Source of the DNA: Xanthobacteraceae bacterium
GTDB taxonomy: Bacteria; Pseudomonadota; Alphaproteobacteria; Rhizobiales; Xanthobacteraceae
DNA length: 7,469 nt
Assembly: GCA_030037185.1 (NCBI GenBank)
Contig: JASHRR010000208.1
Location: 1-7,469, forward strand
Direction: 5' to 3'
Below are positions 1-6,299 of the stretch, piece after piece. How positions within the stretch are numbered: position 1 is the stretch's first letter; every line of letters begins with the position of its first letter. A model generated the notes under the pieces. It made no database searches. It saw only the letters and a program-made list of their open reading frames with translations, and was not told the origin of the DNA. Made by a program: the position numbers and the translations under genes.

Positions 1-532
1 GGCGGCTGACGGAACGATGCTGCGCTACCCCGCCGAAACCTTTTGGCACATTCAATTCGTTGAGTGCGAACACCACCGTCATGCGCTCAGTGACGAAGTG
101 GATGCCTTGCGAGGGCTTGCCGCAGGTGCGCACCAAGGCGTCGAATAGATGCGGCGGCAGACATTCATGCAAAGCGGCGCTGCCGGTGGGGTTAATATGC
201 ACGCGATAGCCCTGTACCCGGTCGGTCGGGGTGTGGTCGCGTTCGTAGACGGCGAAGCTGATGCCCGATTTTTTCAGGCCTTGCGCCAAGGTGAGGCCGC
301 CGACGCCACCGCCGATAATGATGACGTGAAACGGCGCGCCTTTTGCTTCGGTAATAGACGCTGTACTGGGGTGGGCGGTGATCCGATCACCGCCGCAAGA
401 TGGAGCAGCGCTAGGATGCGCCCGCTCGCCCAGACGAGCAGGCCGTCGCCGACCGGCGTGCCCCAGCCATACCGGGTGATCGCTTTTTCCGCATGCGGCG
501 ATGCGTCCGTTTCTGTTTGCTTGATAGCTCAT
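1..532 (-). CDS. FAD-dependent monooxygenase, N-terminal part (runs off left edge)
   Basis: This is the first 177 codons of a flavoprotein of the aromatic-hydroxylase type, which would use FAD and NAD(P)H to add oxygen to an organic substrate in the cytoplasm. Residues 69-98 form the FAD-binding Rossmann fold: HVIIIGGGVGGLTLAQGL, then a second strand ending in the acidic residue of VYERD. DRVQGYRVHI follows at about 104-113, and AQHRSVSR near the cut edge matches the place where this family has its conserved H-x-S-V-x-R segment. The ATG at 532-530 is the only standard start in frame and has a GGAG ribosome site six bases upstream. Residues 1-60 are unlike the family, which normally begins a few residues before the Rossmann strand. 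In that stretch another frame shows the more GC-rich third positions, so a frameshift or wrong start is possible. It lies downstream of padR in the same direction. The family is secure from the motif; the substrate is unknown. Confidence 0.75.
   Translation of the reverse strand, partial: MSYQANRNGRIAACGKSDHPVWLGHAGRRRPARLGERAHPSAAPSCGGDRITAHPSTASITEAKGAPFHVIIIGGGVGGLTLAQGLKKSGISFAVYERDHTPTDRVQGYRVHINPTGSAALHECLPPHLFDALVRTCGKPSQGIHFVTERMTVVFALNELNVPKGFGGVAQHRSVSR
374..394. repeat. 21-bp near-perfect palindrome
   Basis: GGCGGTGATC at 374-383 and its exact reverse complement GATCACCGCC at 385-394 are separated by one base. Ten-base perfect arms look like a binding site for a dimeric regulator, or would form a very tight hairpin. 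It falls inside the odd leader of the FAD monooxygenase, 18 bp before the Rossmann-encoding segment if translation began near base 355. Seen directly; any regulatory role is inference. Confidence 0.6.
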
Positions 533-538
533 GGTTCA

Positions 539-542
539 CTCC
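539..542 (-). promoter_or_regulatory. Ribosome binding site of the FAD monooxygenase
   Basis: On the minus strand GGAG stands six bases before the ATG at 532-530. It is the main reason for choosing this start, because no other ATG, GTG or TTG occurs in frame before the Rossmann motif. Confidence 0.55.
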
Positions 543-669
543 GTTTCCAGACAGTAAGTATTTCTCCCGTCGCACAGGCGACGCGGCTTTTCTCGCGGAG
601 TGCCGGCTGGTAAGCTTATGGTGCGTGCCTGAGGCCAGCGCGCTCCGCGCGTTTGGTTTTGGGTTCGAG

Positions 670-699
670 GCCCCGACGATGTTGCAGCATCGCCGGGGC
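670..699 (-). terminator. Stem-loop after padR, possible terminator or attenuator
   Basis: The arms 670-681 and 688-699 pair over 12 positions with one A/C mismatch around a six-base loop (TTGCAG). The hairpin starts 10 bases beyond the padR stop. The minus strand after it reads CTCGAACCC with no run of T, so it is not a classic intrinsic terminator. It may give partial termination or protect mRNA between padR and the monooxygenase. Confidence 0.5.
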
Positions 700-708
700 T
701 ATCTTTGT

Positions 709-1356
709 TCAGGTCATTGGCGCACCTCCAAATCGACGGTAGAGTTTTTCCATGGTGGCCTCGCGGTCCCGGTGGATGTCGCGCCACAGTTCGAGCGGAC
801 CCCAACCGGTCTCGATGCGCCGGATCAACCCGGCGACGAAATGCTGCTCAGCCTCGATGAGCGCCAAGCGATATTCGGTCTCGACGAGAAAGAGCGGCGG
901 AAGTTTCTGGCGGCTGACCTCCTCGATCTGGCTCGCCAGGATCGCAGCGTTCTGTTCGATCAGCTGCAATCGGCGCCGCAACAGCGCGAGCGCTTCGTCC
1001 GGCCGCAGCACCGGCAACAGGCAAAGCGCTGCCTCGAACCGCGGATATTCCTTGACCGGCTCGCCGACGAGATCAGCCATCCAGGTGCGCAGCTCATCGC
1101 GCCCTGCCGGCGTAATGTCGTAGACCGTGCGTTCGGGACGCCTACCGTCCCGCGCAATTTGTTTGGCGACGATCAGGCCGCGCTTCAGCAAAAGATCGAT
1201 CACCGTGTAAAGCGAGCCGTAGCGCAGCTTGATGCTTTCCTCCTTGTGCCGCTGCTTGAGAATCACGCCGATCTCATAGGGATGCATCGGCCTCTCAAAC
1301 AGAAGCGCGAGCACGGCCAACGCCAAAGGGTTGGACGGGTGAGTTGGCTTCGCCAT
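709..1356 (-). CDS. PadR-family transcriptional regulator
   Basis: A 215-residue DNA-binding protein, normally a dimeric repressor released by a small ligand, classically phenolic acids in PadR itself. Residues 9-92 are the winged helix: LALAVLALLFERPMHPYEI, then the recognition region with YGSLYTVIDLLLKRGLI (46-62), and a wing with RPERTVYDITPAGRDEL (73-89), all standard PadR features. Residues 100-215 are mostly helical and rich in E, R and L, as in the C-terminal dimerisation domain of longer (Vir-like) PadR proteins. The start at 1356 was chosen because it begins just before the conserved domain and has AGGA seven to eight bases upstream. The open frame runs further back to about 1698, but that part has no family resemblance. 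The monooxygenase follows 176 bp downstream in the same direction, so self-control plus control of that enzyme is the simplest guess. The ligand is unknown. Confidence 0.92.
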   Translation of the reverse strand: MAKPTHPSNPLALAVLALLFERPMHPYEIGVILKQRHKEESIKLRYGSLYTVIDLLLKRGLIVAKQIARDGRRPERTVYDITPAGRDELRTWMADLVGEPVKEYPRFEAALCLLPVLRPDEALALLRRRLQLIEQNAAILASQIEEVSRQKLPPLFLVETEYRLALIEAEQHFVAGLIRRIETGWGPLELWRDIHRDREATMEKLYRRFGGAPMT

Positions 1357-1358
1357 CA

Positions 1359-1378
1359 AATATCCTGATTTGAATATT
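1359..1378. promoter_or_regulatory. Candidate operator of padR (AATAT-N10-ATATT)
   Basis: AATAT at 1359-1363 and ATATT at 1374-1378 form an inverted repeat with a ten-base spacer, an AT-rich island in GC-rich surroundings directly before the padR ATG. PadR proteins often bind short AT-rich inverted repeats at their own promoter, so autoregulation is plausible. A TATAGT hexamer on the minus strand at 1392-1387 could be a -10 box, but no good -35 box is visible. Confidence 0.35.
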
Positions 1379-1852
1379 CGTATGCGACTATACTCCCGCA
1401 GCCATAACCCATCCAGTAGGAAATTGCAACCTTGCCGAGTTCTGGCTACGACACCAGGTAGCGCCACCAGCGATGGACTGCTGAGGGACGGTACCCCAAT
1501 GCCGGCATCGGCAAGCCGCTGGCGCTGATAGCAGCCAGTGCCGGTTCGGCGGCCGCACCGCCGATTCAAGATGTCCGCGCTGGTCGAACGCATCAGACGG
1601 CGGTATCTCCTCGACACCGGCGTCAAGGCGCTTCGGGGGCAGTCATGAAAATGACCCCATACAAAGCGCAACCACGCCTCGCTCATGCCCGGCATCACCG
1701 AGCTGCCGCCCTCGCGCGCTCGTCAAAAAGTGCAGCGAGCGCACGCCGACAAAGGCCGATGCCACAGCGGCTGCGGTAATTAGTACCCTTGCGAAGGGCG
1801 TGCCGGGTTAGCCACAAAACGTGCTGGTTGGACAGGAAAGGACAAGTAGGTA
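1379..1852. other. Gene-free stretch with a cluster of short stem-loops
   Basis: No reading frame here looks like protein. The stretch holds several short perfect or near-perfect inverted repeats: GCTAC/GTAGC at 1445-1462, TGCCG/CGGCA at 1500-1513, CTGGCGCT pairing with AGC-a-GCCAG at 1519-1538, TCGGCGG/CCGCCGA at 1546-1564, and GTCAT-GAAA-ATGAC at 1642-1655 with flanking G and C runs. It might be a structured RNA, the end of an old mobile element, or chance in GC-rich DNA. No promoter for the genes that follow could be assigned. Confidence 0.35.
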
Positions 1853-2065
1853 ATGGCGTTTGTTAAGTCCGAAGACTCGGCAATAGCGAAGGCGAGAGCT
1901 GACCGGGAAAGCGAGGTGCGTCAGCTCGCCAAGGAGGCAGGATTTCTGATTAGAAAAAACGGCTGCTTTTACACCCTCATCGAGCCCGAGCTCTATAATC
2001 TCTGGGGCGATAAAGTCATCGAAATCTGCAAAGCGAGGATAGCGGCGAGGGGAGAGCCCCGATGA
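1853..2065 (+). CDS. Small protein of unknown function (70 residues)
   Basis: I do not recognise a family. The protein is charged and mostly helical: residues 1-30 are rich in K, E, R and A (EDSAIAKARADRESEVRQL), followed by a short hydrophobic and aromatic part with GFLIRKNGCFYTLIEPEL at 30-47 and a basic C-terminal helix (IEICKARIAARG). There is no signal peptide or membrane segment, so it is probably cytoplasmic. AAAGGA at 1837-1842 lies ten bases before the ATG, and an AGG lies immediately before it. Its stop overlaps the start of the next gene in ATGA, strong evidence that both are translated together. Codon use is less GC-rich than in the acylase gene, which hints at recent acquisition. 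Small charged proteins of this kind are common on mobile elements; that is inference. Confidence 0.7.
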   Translation: MAFVKSEDSAIAKARADRESEVRQLAKEAGFLIRKNGCFYTLIEPELYNLWGDKVIEICKARIAARGEPR

Positions 2066-2328
2066 GAGACAAATGTCGTCTCATTCGCTTAAGGAAGAAT
2101 CCTGAAACGAGACAAACGAAAGAAATCGATATGCGTGCGCTGATCGCGAAGATGGTCCACGGCGCAGTGGATAGTTTTGCGCAGGCCATGCTGGGCCCAA
2201 GTGACGGTGAACTCGCGCTTAAATCGAAAGCGGCCGTATACCGCGCGGTCGCGCAAGCCTGCCTTGATGCGGCCAGGCAGATTGATCTTCTCACCGCACC
2301 TGACGAACCGTACCAGGCGAAAAATTAA
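2062..2328 (+). CDS. Small protein of unknown function (88 residues), coupled to the preceding gene
   Basis: The start codon shares ATGA with the stop of the 70-residue gene, and GGGGAG at 2049-2054 lies seven bases upstream, so translation is probably coupled. Residues 1-22 are basic and irregular (MRDKCRLIRLRKNPETRQTK). From Met24 the protein becomes a regular amphipathic helical domain: MRALIAKMVHGAVDSFAQAM, then ELALKSKAAVYRAVAQACL and DAARQIDLL, ending in a polar tail. The ATG at codon 24 could be an alternative start, but its upstream site is weak. No membrane segment and no known motif. The GGGG/CCCC pair at 2049-2060 can fold over the ribosome site and would be opened by ribosomes finishing the first gene. 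Function is unknown; an operon partner of the 70-residue protein is the safest statement. Confidence 0.65.
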   Translation: MRDKCRLIRLRKNPETRQTKEIDMRALIAKMVHGAVDSFAQAMLGPSDGELALKSKAAVYRAVAQACLDAARQIDLLTAPDEPYQAKN

Positions 2329-2337
2329 TCGTGACCA

Positions 2338-2353
2338 GCGCCTAAAAAGGCGC
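2338..2353 (+). terminator. Short hairpin after the small gene pair
   Basis: GCGCCT at 2338-2343 and AGGCGC at 2348-2353 form a six-base stem with an AAAA loop, nine bases after the stop of the 88-residue gene. No T run follows, so it is at best a weak intrinsic terminator. Confidence 0.4.
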
Positions 2354-2880
2354 AGGGCCTCGATCTTCCGGCATCGCCTTCGTCAATGCTTTAAGCGTCG
2401 GAGCCGAGATAGCAGGCGTCGCCCCTTCACCCGGGGACCCATTGCCACCCTCACCTTGTCAACGGGAGCGGAACGCCCGGAACGTGAATGCGCCGGCGGG
2501 AACCCGGATTCACAGAGAACTCCATCAGCGTGTGTCGAAGATCTGGTTCCGCTGATGTGATCAATTTGGTGCAGGGCGGCCGCCCGCGTGGCCGGCTTGC
2601 TTTGAATCGGCCTCCGCCCGATGAGCAGCGCAGGTGCCGGAATAGAGGAAACGGACCGGGGTCATTGCTCTGGCGAACAGCTGGAATTGCGCCACCCAAT
2701 CGATGTACTTGAGGGAGACGCCGATTGCGACGAATAGTTGTCCGACCGGCGCAACAGGCATGAAGATGCCACCTCGGTCACACGCTGCGGGTCGACGTCT
2801 TCGCGGTGGAGGTGTGCCTCAGACCAATATGCTTTCCTCGGACATGAACTATGTGTCGCGGTGTGTGCCGGAAGGCTCTA
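2354..2880. other. Gene-poor stretch between the small genes and the acylase
   Basis: No complete gene is supported. It includes a 12-bp perfect palindrome (GGGCGGCCGCCC, 2574-2585). On the minus strand, about 2761-2630, one frame reads like part of a membrane protein (GQLFVAIGVSLKYIDW) with GC-rich third positions, but it has no recognisable start, end or family and may be a gene remnant. No clear terminator was found downstream of the acylase stop. Confidence 0.4.
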
Positions 2881-5283
2881 TCATGGCTTATTGGGCTCGA
2901 TAACCAAATGGCGGATTGCCGGGCCAGGGAGGAATGGCGTTGATTCGCCGCGGACCCATGCCTCATGGCCGGCAAGGAAGAACGGCGATAGCGGATGGCC
3001 GCTTTGACCGCCCGGCATCTGAAAAATACCCGTTTCCTCGTGACCGGGTGCCACTACTATCCGCTCCGAGGCTCCGAACGCAGGTGCTTGCACGCGTGGC
3101 ATGTAAATGTCTCCGGGCAAAGGGTCGGCGGGCGCTGCGAGCCATGCCCCGAGCCAGGGCAGAAAACGCGCCATCGGATGCGCGATGGCCGCACGGTTGA
3201 TGACACCCCACTTCACCTCCTCAAGGGACGCTCCGTTTTGCGTGGCGTTTCTGATAACTGAATCAATCCGGTTGAGCAGAAAGGCCTGCCAGTCAGCCAT
3301 TCCGGCAGGCACCCAGGCGCGTTTCTGCGCTAATATCTCCATCACGGGCTCCACGCGTCCGCTGGCAGCACGATAACTGGCTGTCCGGTAGGTGCGCTGG
3401 AGTTCGGCATCAAGGTCACCAAACCAGGCCTCATACATTGACCAATAGAAACTTCGCACCAGTGTGTAACCGGCCGCATCGGCGTCGGCTCGGCCGTTCC
3501 ACTGCGTCACTAACCGCTTGAATTCGGCGCGCTGAGGATGACCAGACAGCGCTGCCTCATCGAGCGCATCCAGCAACAGGCGACGCCAAAATTCGATCCA
3601 CAAGGCGCGATCATCGAGCTGGATGGCAAGCATCGCGCGCTCATCGAAGTTTTCGCGCGCGAGCAGGTCATCGCGAATCTGGCTGGCGCGTGCACCCATG
3701 TCGGCGGCGCTGCCACCGATCTTGTCCTGATCCGGGCCCGTGAGCTGGCGGTTGTTGGCCGTCCATAGGCGTCCGAGCGGAGGATCGAGCTTGGCAGGAT
3801 ATTCCTCCGGCGCGAGATAACCGGACCAAGACCGATATTGGTGGCCGTCAACGGGAAGGTCGTCGCTCGCGGTGGCGCGTCTCGGCAGCGGACCAGCGAG
3901 TGTCCAGCCAATATGACCATCGGCGTCGGCGACGACCAGATTCTGGGTCGGGATGCCGCTTGACTGGCCGACCCTCATCGCCGCGGAAGCGTCGTCGGCG
4001 TCTTCCATGCGCAAAAGGTTAAGATTCACCGCGTTTGGCTCGTGCGCCACCCAGTGGACAGCATAGACCTTCTTGCCTACCTGAATGGCTGGTCCCCAGC
4101 GCGTCTCGACCACCGGCAAATCAACCGCCGGAGCCCCCTTCACCGCTATCCTTTCCACTTGGCGTTGTGCCTGCTCCGAGCCGCCGTTAGCTACCTCGTA
4201 GCGCAAGCTCTGCATCGTGTCGGCGTCCAGGCTGACCAGATCCAGATAGCTTCCGGCGCTGTTCGTCAGGCCCCACGCGACCCGGCCATTGCTGCCAACA
4301 ATGATGGCCGGGGTACCAGGCAGAGTGACCCCGGTGACGCGGCGTCGATTTCCGCCCGCATCCGGATAGACGAGCGAAAGCCGATACCAGACATTCGGTA
4401 ACCGTAGCCCCAGGTGCATATCGTTCGCCATCAAGGCCGCGCCACCTTTGCTATAGCGCCCGGCAACGGCCCAGCTATTGCTGCCTGACATCGTATCGCC
4501 CTCCGCTCGCCCGGTCTGCGACGGAGACGGCCCGAGCCAAGCCGGCTTGGTGGTCGGCAATCCGGGCATGTCCACCGTCGGACTTGTTGCCCGGTCGAGC
4601 GGCGCGTCCCAGTGGCTTGCATTGGGCAGCAAGAAGGCGAACATGTCGTCTGCCACGCGCTCACGCAGGATGGCGCGAGACACGATAGAGTCCAATTCTC
4701 GGTACTGCAGGTCGAGGTACATGGCGTACGCGACCAGGGCCGAGTCTTCCGGCCGCCAGGACGATGGCGTCATCCGCAATAGCAGGTATTCGAAAGGTCT
4801 GATCGAGAGTGCGCTCAGACCGTCATTGACGCCGCGCGTATAGAGTTCGACCAGGCGACGCTCGTCCGCCGGCGCGGCCGCAAGCGCAGCAAGCGCGCGA
4901 TTGCGGAATCGATGCAGGCGATGGCGGCGATCAAGCTCGAGCCCGGCAGGTCCCAACAGCTCAGACAGCTCGCCTGCCGCCGCGCGGCGCAACAAATCCA
5001 TTTGGAAGAAGCGGTCCTGGGCATGCAGAAAGCCCGTTGCATAAGCCAAATCGCCGCGGTCAACGCCACTGATTGTGGGCACACCGAGGCCATCGCGATC
5101 AACCGTAACAGTGGCCGATAGTCCGTTGCCCCGAACTCTACCGTCGAGGATCGGTAAACTGGCCCGCAGAATCAACCAGCCAGCAGCACCGCTGATCGCG
5201 ACTGCGGCTGCCAACACCAGCAGGATGGCCATCAACCAACCAGCGAGACGCCTTGTTTTCGGTCTTCGTGCCGTGCCCATCAT
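2881..5283 (-). CDS. Penicillin acylase family protein (peptidase S45, Ntn hydrolase)
   Basis: A complete 800-residue precursor of an amide-cleaving enzyme; family members act on beta-lactams, acyl-homoserine lactones or other N-acyl compounds. Residues 14-38 form one hydrophobic helix after a basic start, so it is exported or membrane-anchored facing the periplasm. The alpha-chain region has the usual ATGFLHAQDRFFQMDLLRR (82-100), YTRGVND (148-154) and PSSWRPEDSA (173-182). Self-cleavage should occur at G267/S268 in SGSNSW, making Ser268 both the new N-terminus and the nucleophile. ANDMHL follows at 286-291, NGRVAWG at 332-338, DADGHIGW at 453-460 and WTANNR at 507-512, whose Asn matches the oxyanion asparagine. 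GGQSGHPLSPFF near the C-terminus is also typical. All catalytic landmarks are present, so it should be active. Two adjacent ATGs occur; AAAGG lies two bases before the first and five before the second. A short open frame ends seven bases upstream, perhaps a former operon partner. Substrate cannot be told. Confidence 0.93.
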   Translation of the reverse strand: MMGTARRPKTRRLAGWLMAILLVLAAAVAISGAAGWLILRASLPILDGRVRGNGLSATVTVDRDGLGVPTISGVDRGDLAYATGFLHAQDRFFQMDLLRRAAAGELSELLGPAGLELDRRHRLHRFRNRALAALAAAPADERRLVELYTRGVNDGLSALSIRPFEYLLLRMTPSSWRPEDSALVAYAMYLDLQYRELDSIVSRAILRERVADDMFAFLLPNASHWDAPLDRATSPTVDMPGLPTTKPAWLGPSPSQTGRAEGDTMSGSNSWAVAGRYSKGGAALMANDMHLGLRLPNVWYRLSLVYPDAGGNRRRVTGVTLPGTPAIIVGSNGRVAWGLTNSAGSYLDLVSLDADTMQSLRYEVANGGSEQAQRQVERIAVKGAPAVDLPVVETRWGPAIQVGKKVYAVHWVAHEPNAVNLNLLRMEDADDASAAMRVGQSSGIPTQNLVVADADGHIGWTLAGPLPRRATASDDLPVDGHQYRSWSGYLAPEEYPAKLDPPLGRLWTANNRQLTGPDQDKIGGSAADMGARASQIRDDLLARENFDERAMLAIQLDDRALWIEFWRRLLLDALDEAALSGHPQRAEFKRLVTQWNGRADADAAGYTLVRSFYWSMYEAWFGDLDAELQRTYRTASYRAASGRVEPVMEILAQKRAWVPAGMADWQAFLLNRIDSVIRNATQNGASLEEVKWGVINRAAIAHPMARFLPWLGAWLAAPADPLPGDIYMPRVQAPAFGASERIVVAPGHEETGIFQMPGGQSGHPLSPFFLAGHEAWVRGESTPFLPGPAIRHLVIEPNKP

Positions 5284-5290
5284 ATCCTTT

Positions 5291-5362
5291 TCACTCCGAC
5301 GCCATGCCCGCTGCCGCCTGGTAAATCATGACGTCGAGATCGTGATGGGCATCGGGAAGGCA
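5291..5362 (-). pseudogene. Possible tail of a gene once upstream of the acylase
   Basis: On the minus strand a 23-codon frame with GC-rich third positions (containing LDVMIYQAAAGMASE) ends with TGA at 5293-5291, seven bases before the acylase ATG. That is operon-like spacing. In the same frame an in-frame TGA stands at 5365-5363, and beyond it the tandem repeats begin, so any longer gene has been broken or cut off. No family was recognised. An equally open frame exists on the other strand, so coding is uncertain. Confidence 0.25.
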
Positions 5363-5434
5363 TCAGTTGTGGCGTCGGCGGCGGTCGGCCGAGCGCTCAA
5401 ACAACAGATCTTGCTCCAGCATTCGCTGCAATGG

Positions 5435-5503
5435 CAGGCAAAGTGGCGTAAATCGTGGCTGGCGTCGACTGTTCAGGCAAAGTGGCGTAAATCGTCGACT
5501 GTT
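5435..5503. repeat. Two-copy tandem direct repeat
   Basis: A unit beginning CAGGCAAAGTGGCGTAAATC and ending TCGACTGTT occurs twice head to tail: copy 1 at 5435-5473 (39 bp) and copy 2 at 5474-5503 (30 bp). The copies are identical except that copy 1 carries nine extra bases (TGGCTGGCG) near its end. Short direct repeats like this resemble the multiple terminal repeats at the ends of some insertion sequences, such as the IS21 family. No transposase is present, so this would be a remnant; that is inference. Confidence 0.75.
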
Positions 5504-5642
5504 TATGAGCCGGGGACGTCCGAAATGGGTCGTGCGTCACGAGGATAGTATGACTACCATCGCAGGGATCCAGCCTGGAGTTTACATCAGGCGAGAATCA
5601 TGTACACGCTGATGTTCGGGGCTCGGAACTCACAACTGCTGC
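5504..5642. other. Unassigned spacer after the repeats
   Basis: No gene is supported. A short plus-strand frame opening at 5505 with MSRGRPKW looks superficially like the start of a DNA-binding or transposase protein, but it ends after 36 codons with no domain. It may be the beginning of an old mobile-element gene. Confidence 0.3.
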
Positions 5643-6299
5643 GTGGTAAAACGCCCGGGTCCTCCATCTAACGACTTGCGGCCCCTCGTCCTCGGATTTC
5701 TGCCGAGCTATTTCCATCGCAGTGCGGAGCTTCCCCTGACTCACCCCGCTGCATCGGAGCCTTGTTCACGGCATGGATCGTGCTGCTGGTTGCGCAAACC
5801 GCCCTGGTCGCGGCACGTCGCACTGATATTCACCGCACGCTGGCGTCGCGGGAGCGGTCCTGGTTGCCGTCGTGTTCGTCCTCGGCGTTACGTATCTGTC
5901 GAGACTGCGGCGCAATGGTGGGCGGCCAGGCGGCGATACGCGCAAGTTCTTTGCCATTCCGCTCGGCGATATCATTCTGTTCGGCGTGCTGGGTCGGCGC
6001 CGCGATCTTGCCACGGCAGGAGCCGGACACCCACAAGCGGTTGATGCTGCTCGCAGCAATCTTGCTGCTGACCGCCGCCGTAGGACGATTTTTGGGGCAA
6101 GTGGGTATGGGCGGGCACCGAACCTGTTTACGGCACCGATGTGTTTGTTGTGGTGCCACCTACGATCTCGTCTCGCGCGGGCGCCTGCATCCGGCGACCC
6201 TTTGGGGTGGCGCGATGGTGGTGGGCTTCAAGCCGCTGCTGTTCTGCGCGGTGAGCGTCACGTCACCGCGGCTGGCTCTAGCTGACGCTCTGCGTGTTA
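5643..6299 (+). pseudogene. Frameshifted multi-helix membrane protein of unknown function
   Basis: Reading across three frames yields one membrane protein of a kind seen as an uncharacterised protein in proteobacteria. In order: RPLVLGFLPSYFHRSAEL (from about 5676), LFTAWIVLLVAQTALVAARR (5759-5818), GVAGAVLVAVVFVLGVTYL (5842-5897), FFAIPLGDIILFGVL (5948-5990), VGAAILPRQEPDTHKRLMLL (5992-6051), AAILLLTAAVGRF (6052-6090), and YDLVSRGRLHPATLWGGAMV (6160-6218) with a last helix to about 6262. The frame must change near 5745-5760, at about 5842 (apparently one missing G), near 5985-5992 (one extra base) and at least twice between 6095 and 6160. Five or six membrane helices and the DTHKRLML and SRGRLHP loops are retained. 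No single frame could make the whole protein, so it is a decayed gene unless the read is poor here. Family resemblance is from memory and role is unknown. Confidence 0.75.
6253..6290 (+). repeat. Inverted repeat at the end of the broken membrane gene
   Basis: GAGCGTCA at 6253-6260 and TGACGCTC at 6283-6290 are perfect eight-base arms around a 22-base loop. It lies at the 3' end of the broken gene and might once have ended its transcript, but no T run follows. Confidence 0.4.

Noticed and set aside
149..613. Plus-strand open frame opposite the FAD monooxygenase
   Set aside because: It mirrors the Rossmann-encoding region and shows no protein-like pattern.
638..660. Plus-strand GCGCG/CGCGC hairpin followed by a T-rich stretch, considered as an intrinsic terminator
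   Set aside because: No plus-strand gene ends before it, and the five-base stem is weak and easily found by chance in GC-rich DNA.
493..1368. Long plus-strand open frame opposite padR
   Set aside because: It is the antisense of padR, has no recognisable domain, and padR is secure on the minus strand.
1357..1698. Upstream extension of the PadR reading frame to a possible start at 1698
   Set aside because: The added 114 residues are rich in R, S and G with no family match, while the start at 1356 has a ribosome site and lies where PadR proteins begin.
5435..5503. CRISPR array
   Set aside because: Only two adjacent copies exist, with no unique spacers and no cas genes.
5075..5548. Plus-strand open frame across the acylase start and the tandem repeats
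   Set aside because: It is antisense to the acylase N-terminus for half its length and runs through the repeat units; no domain is evident, although part of it (5320-5430) has GC-rich third positions.
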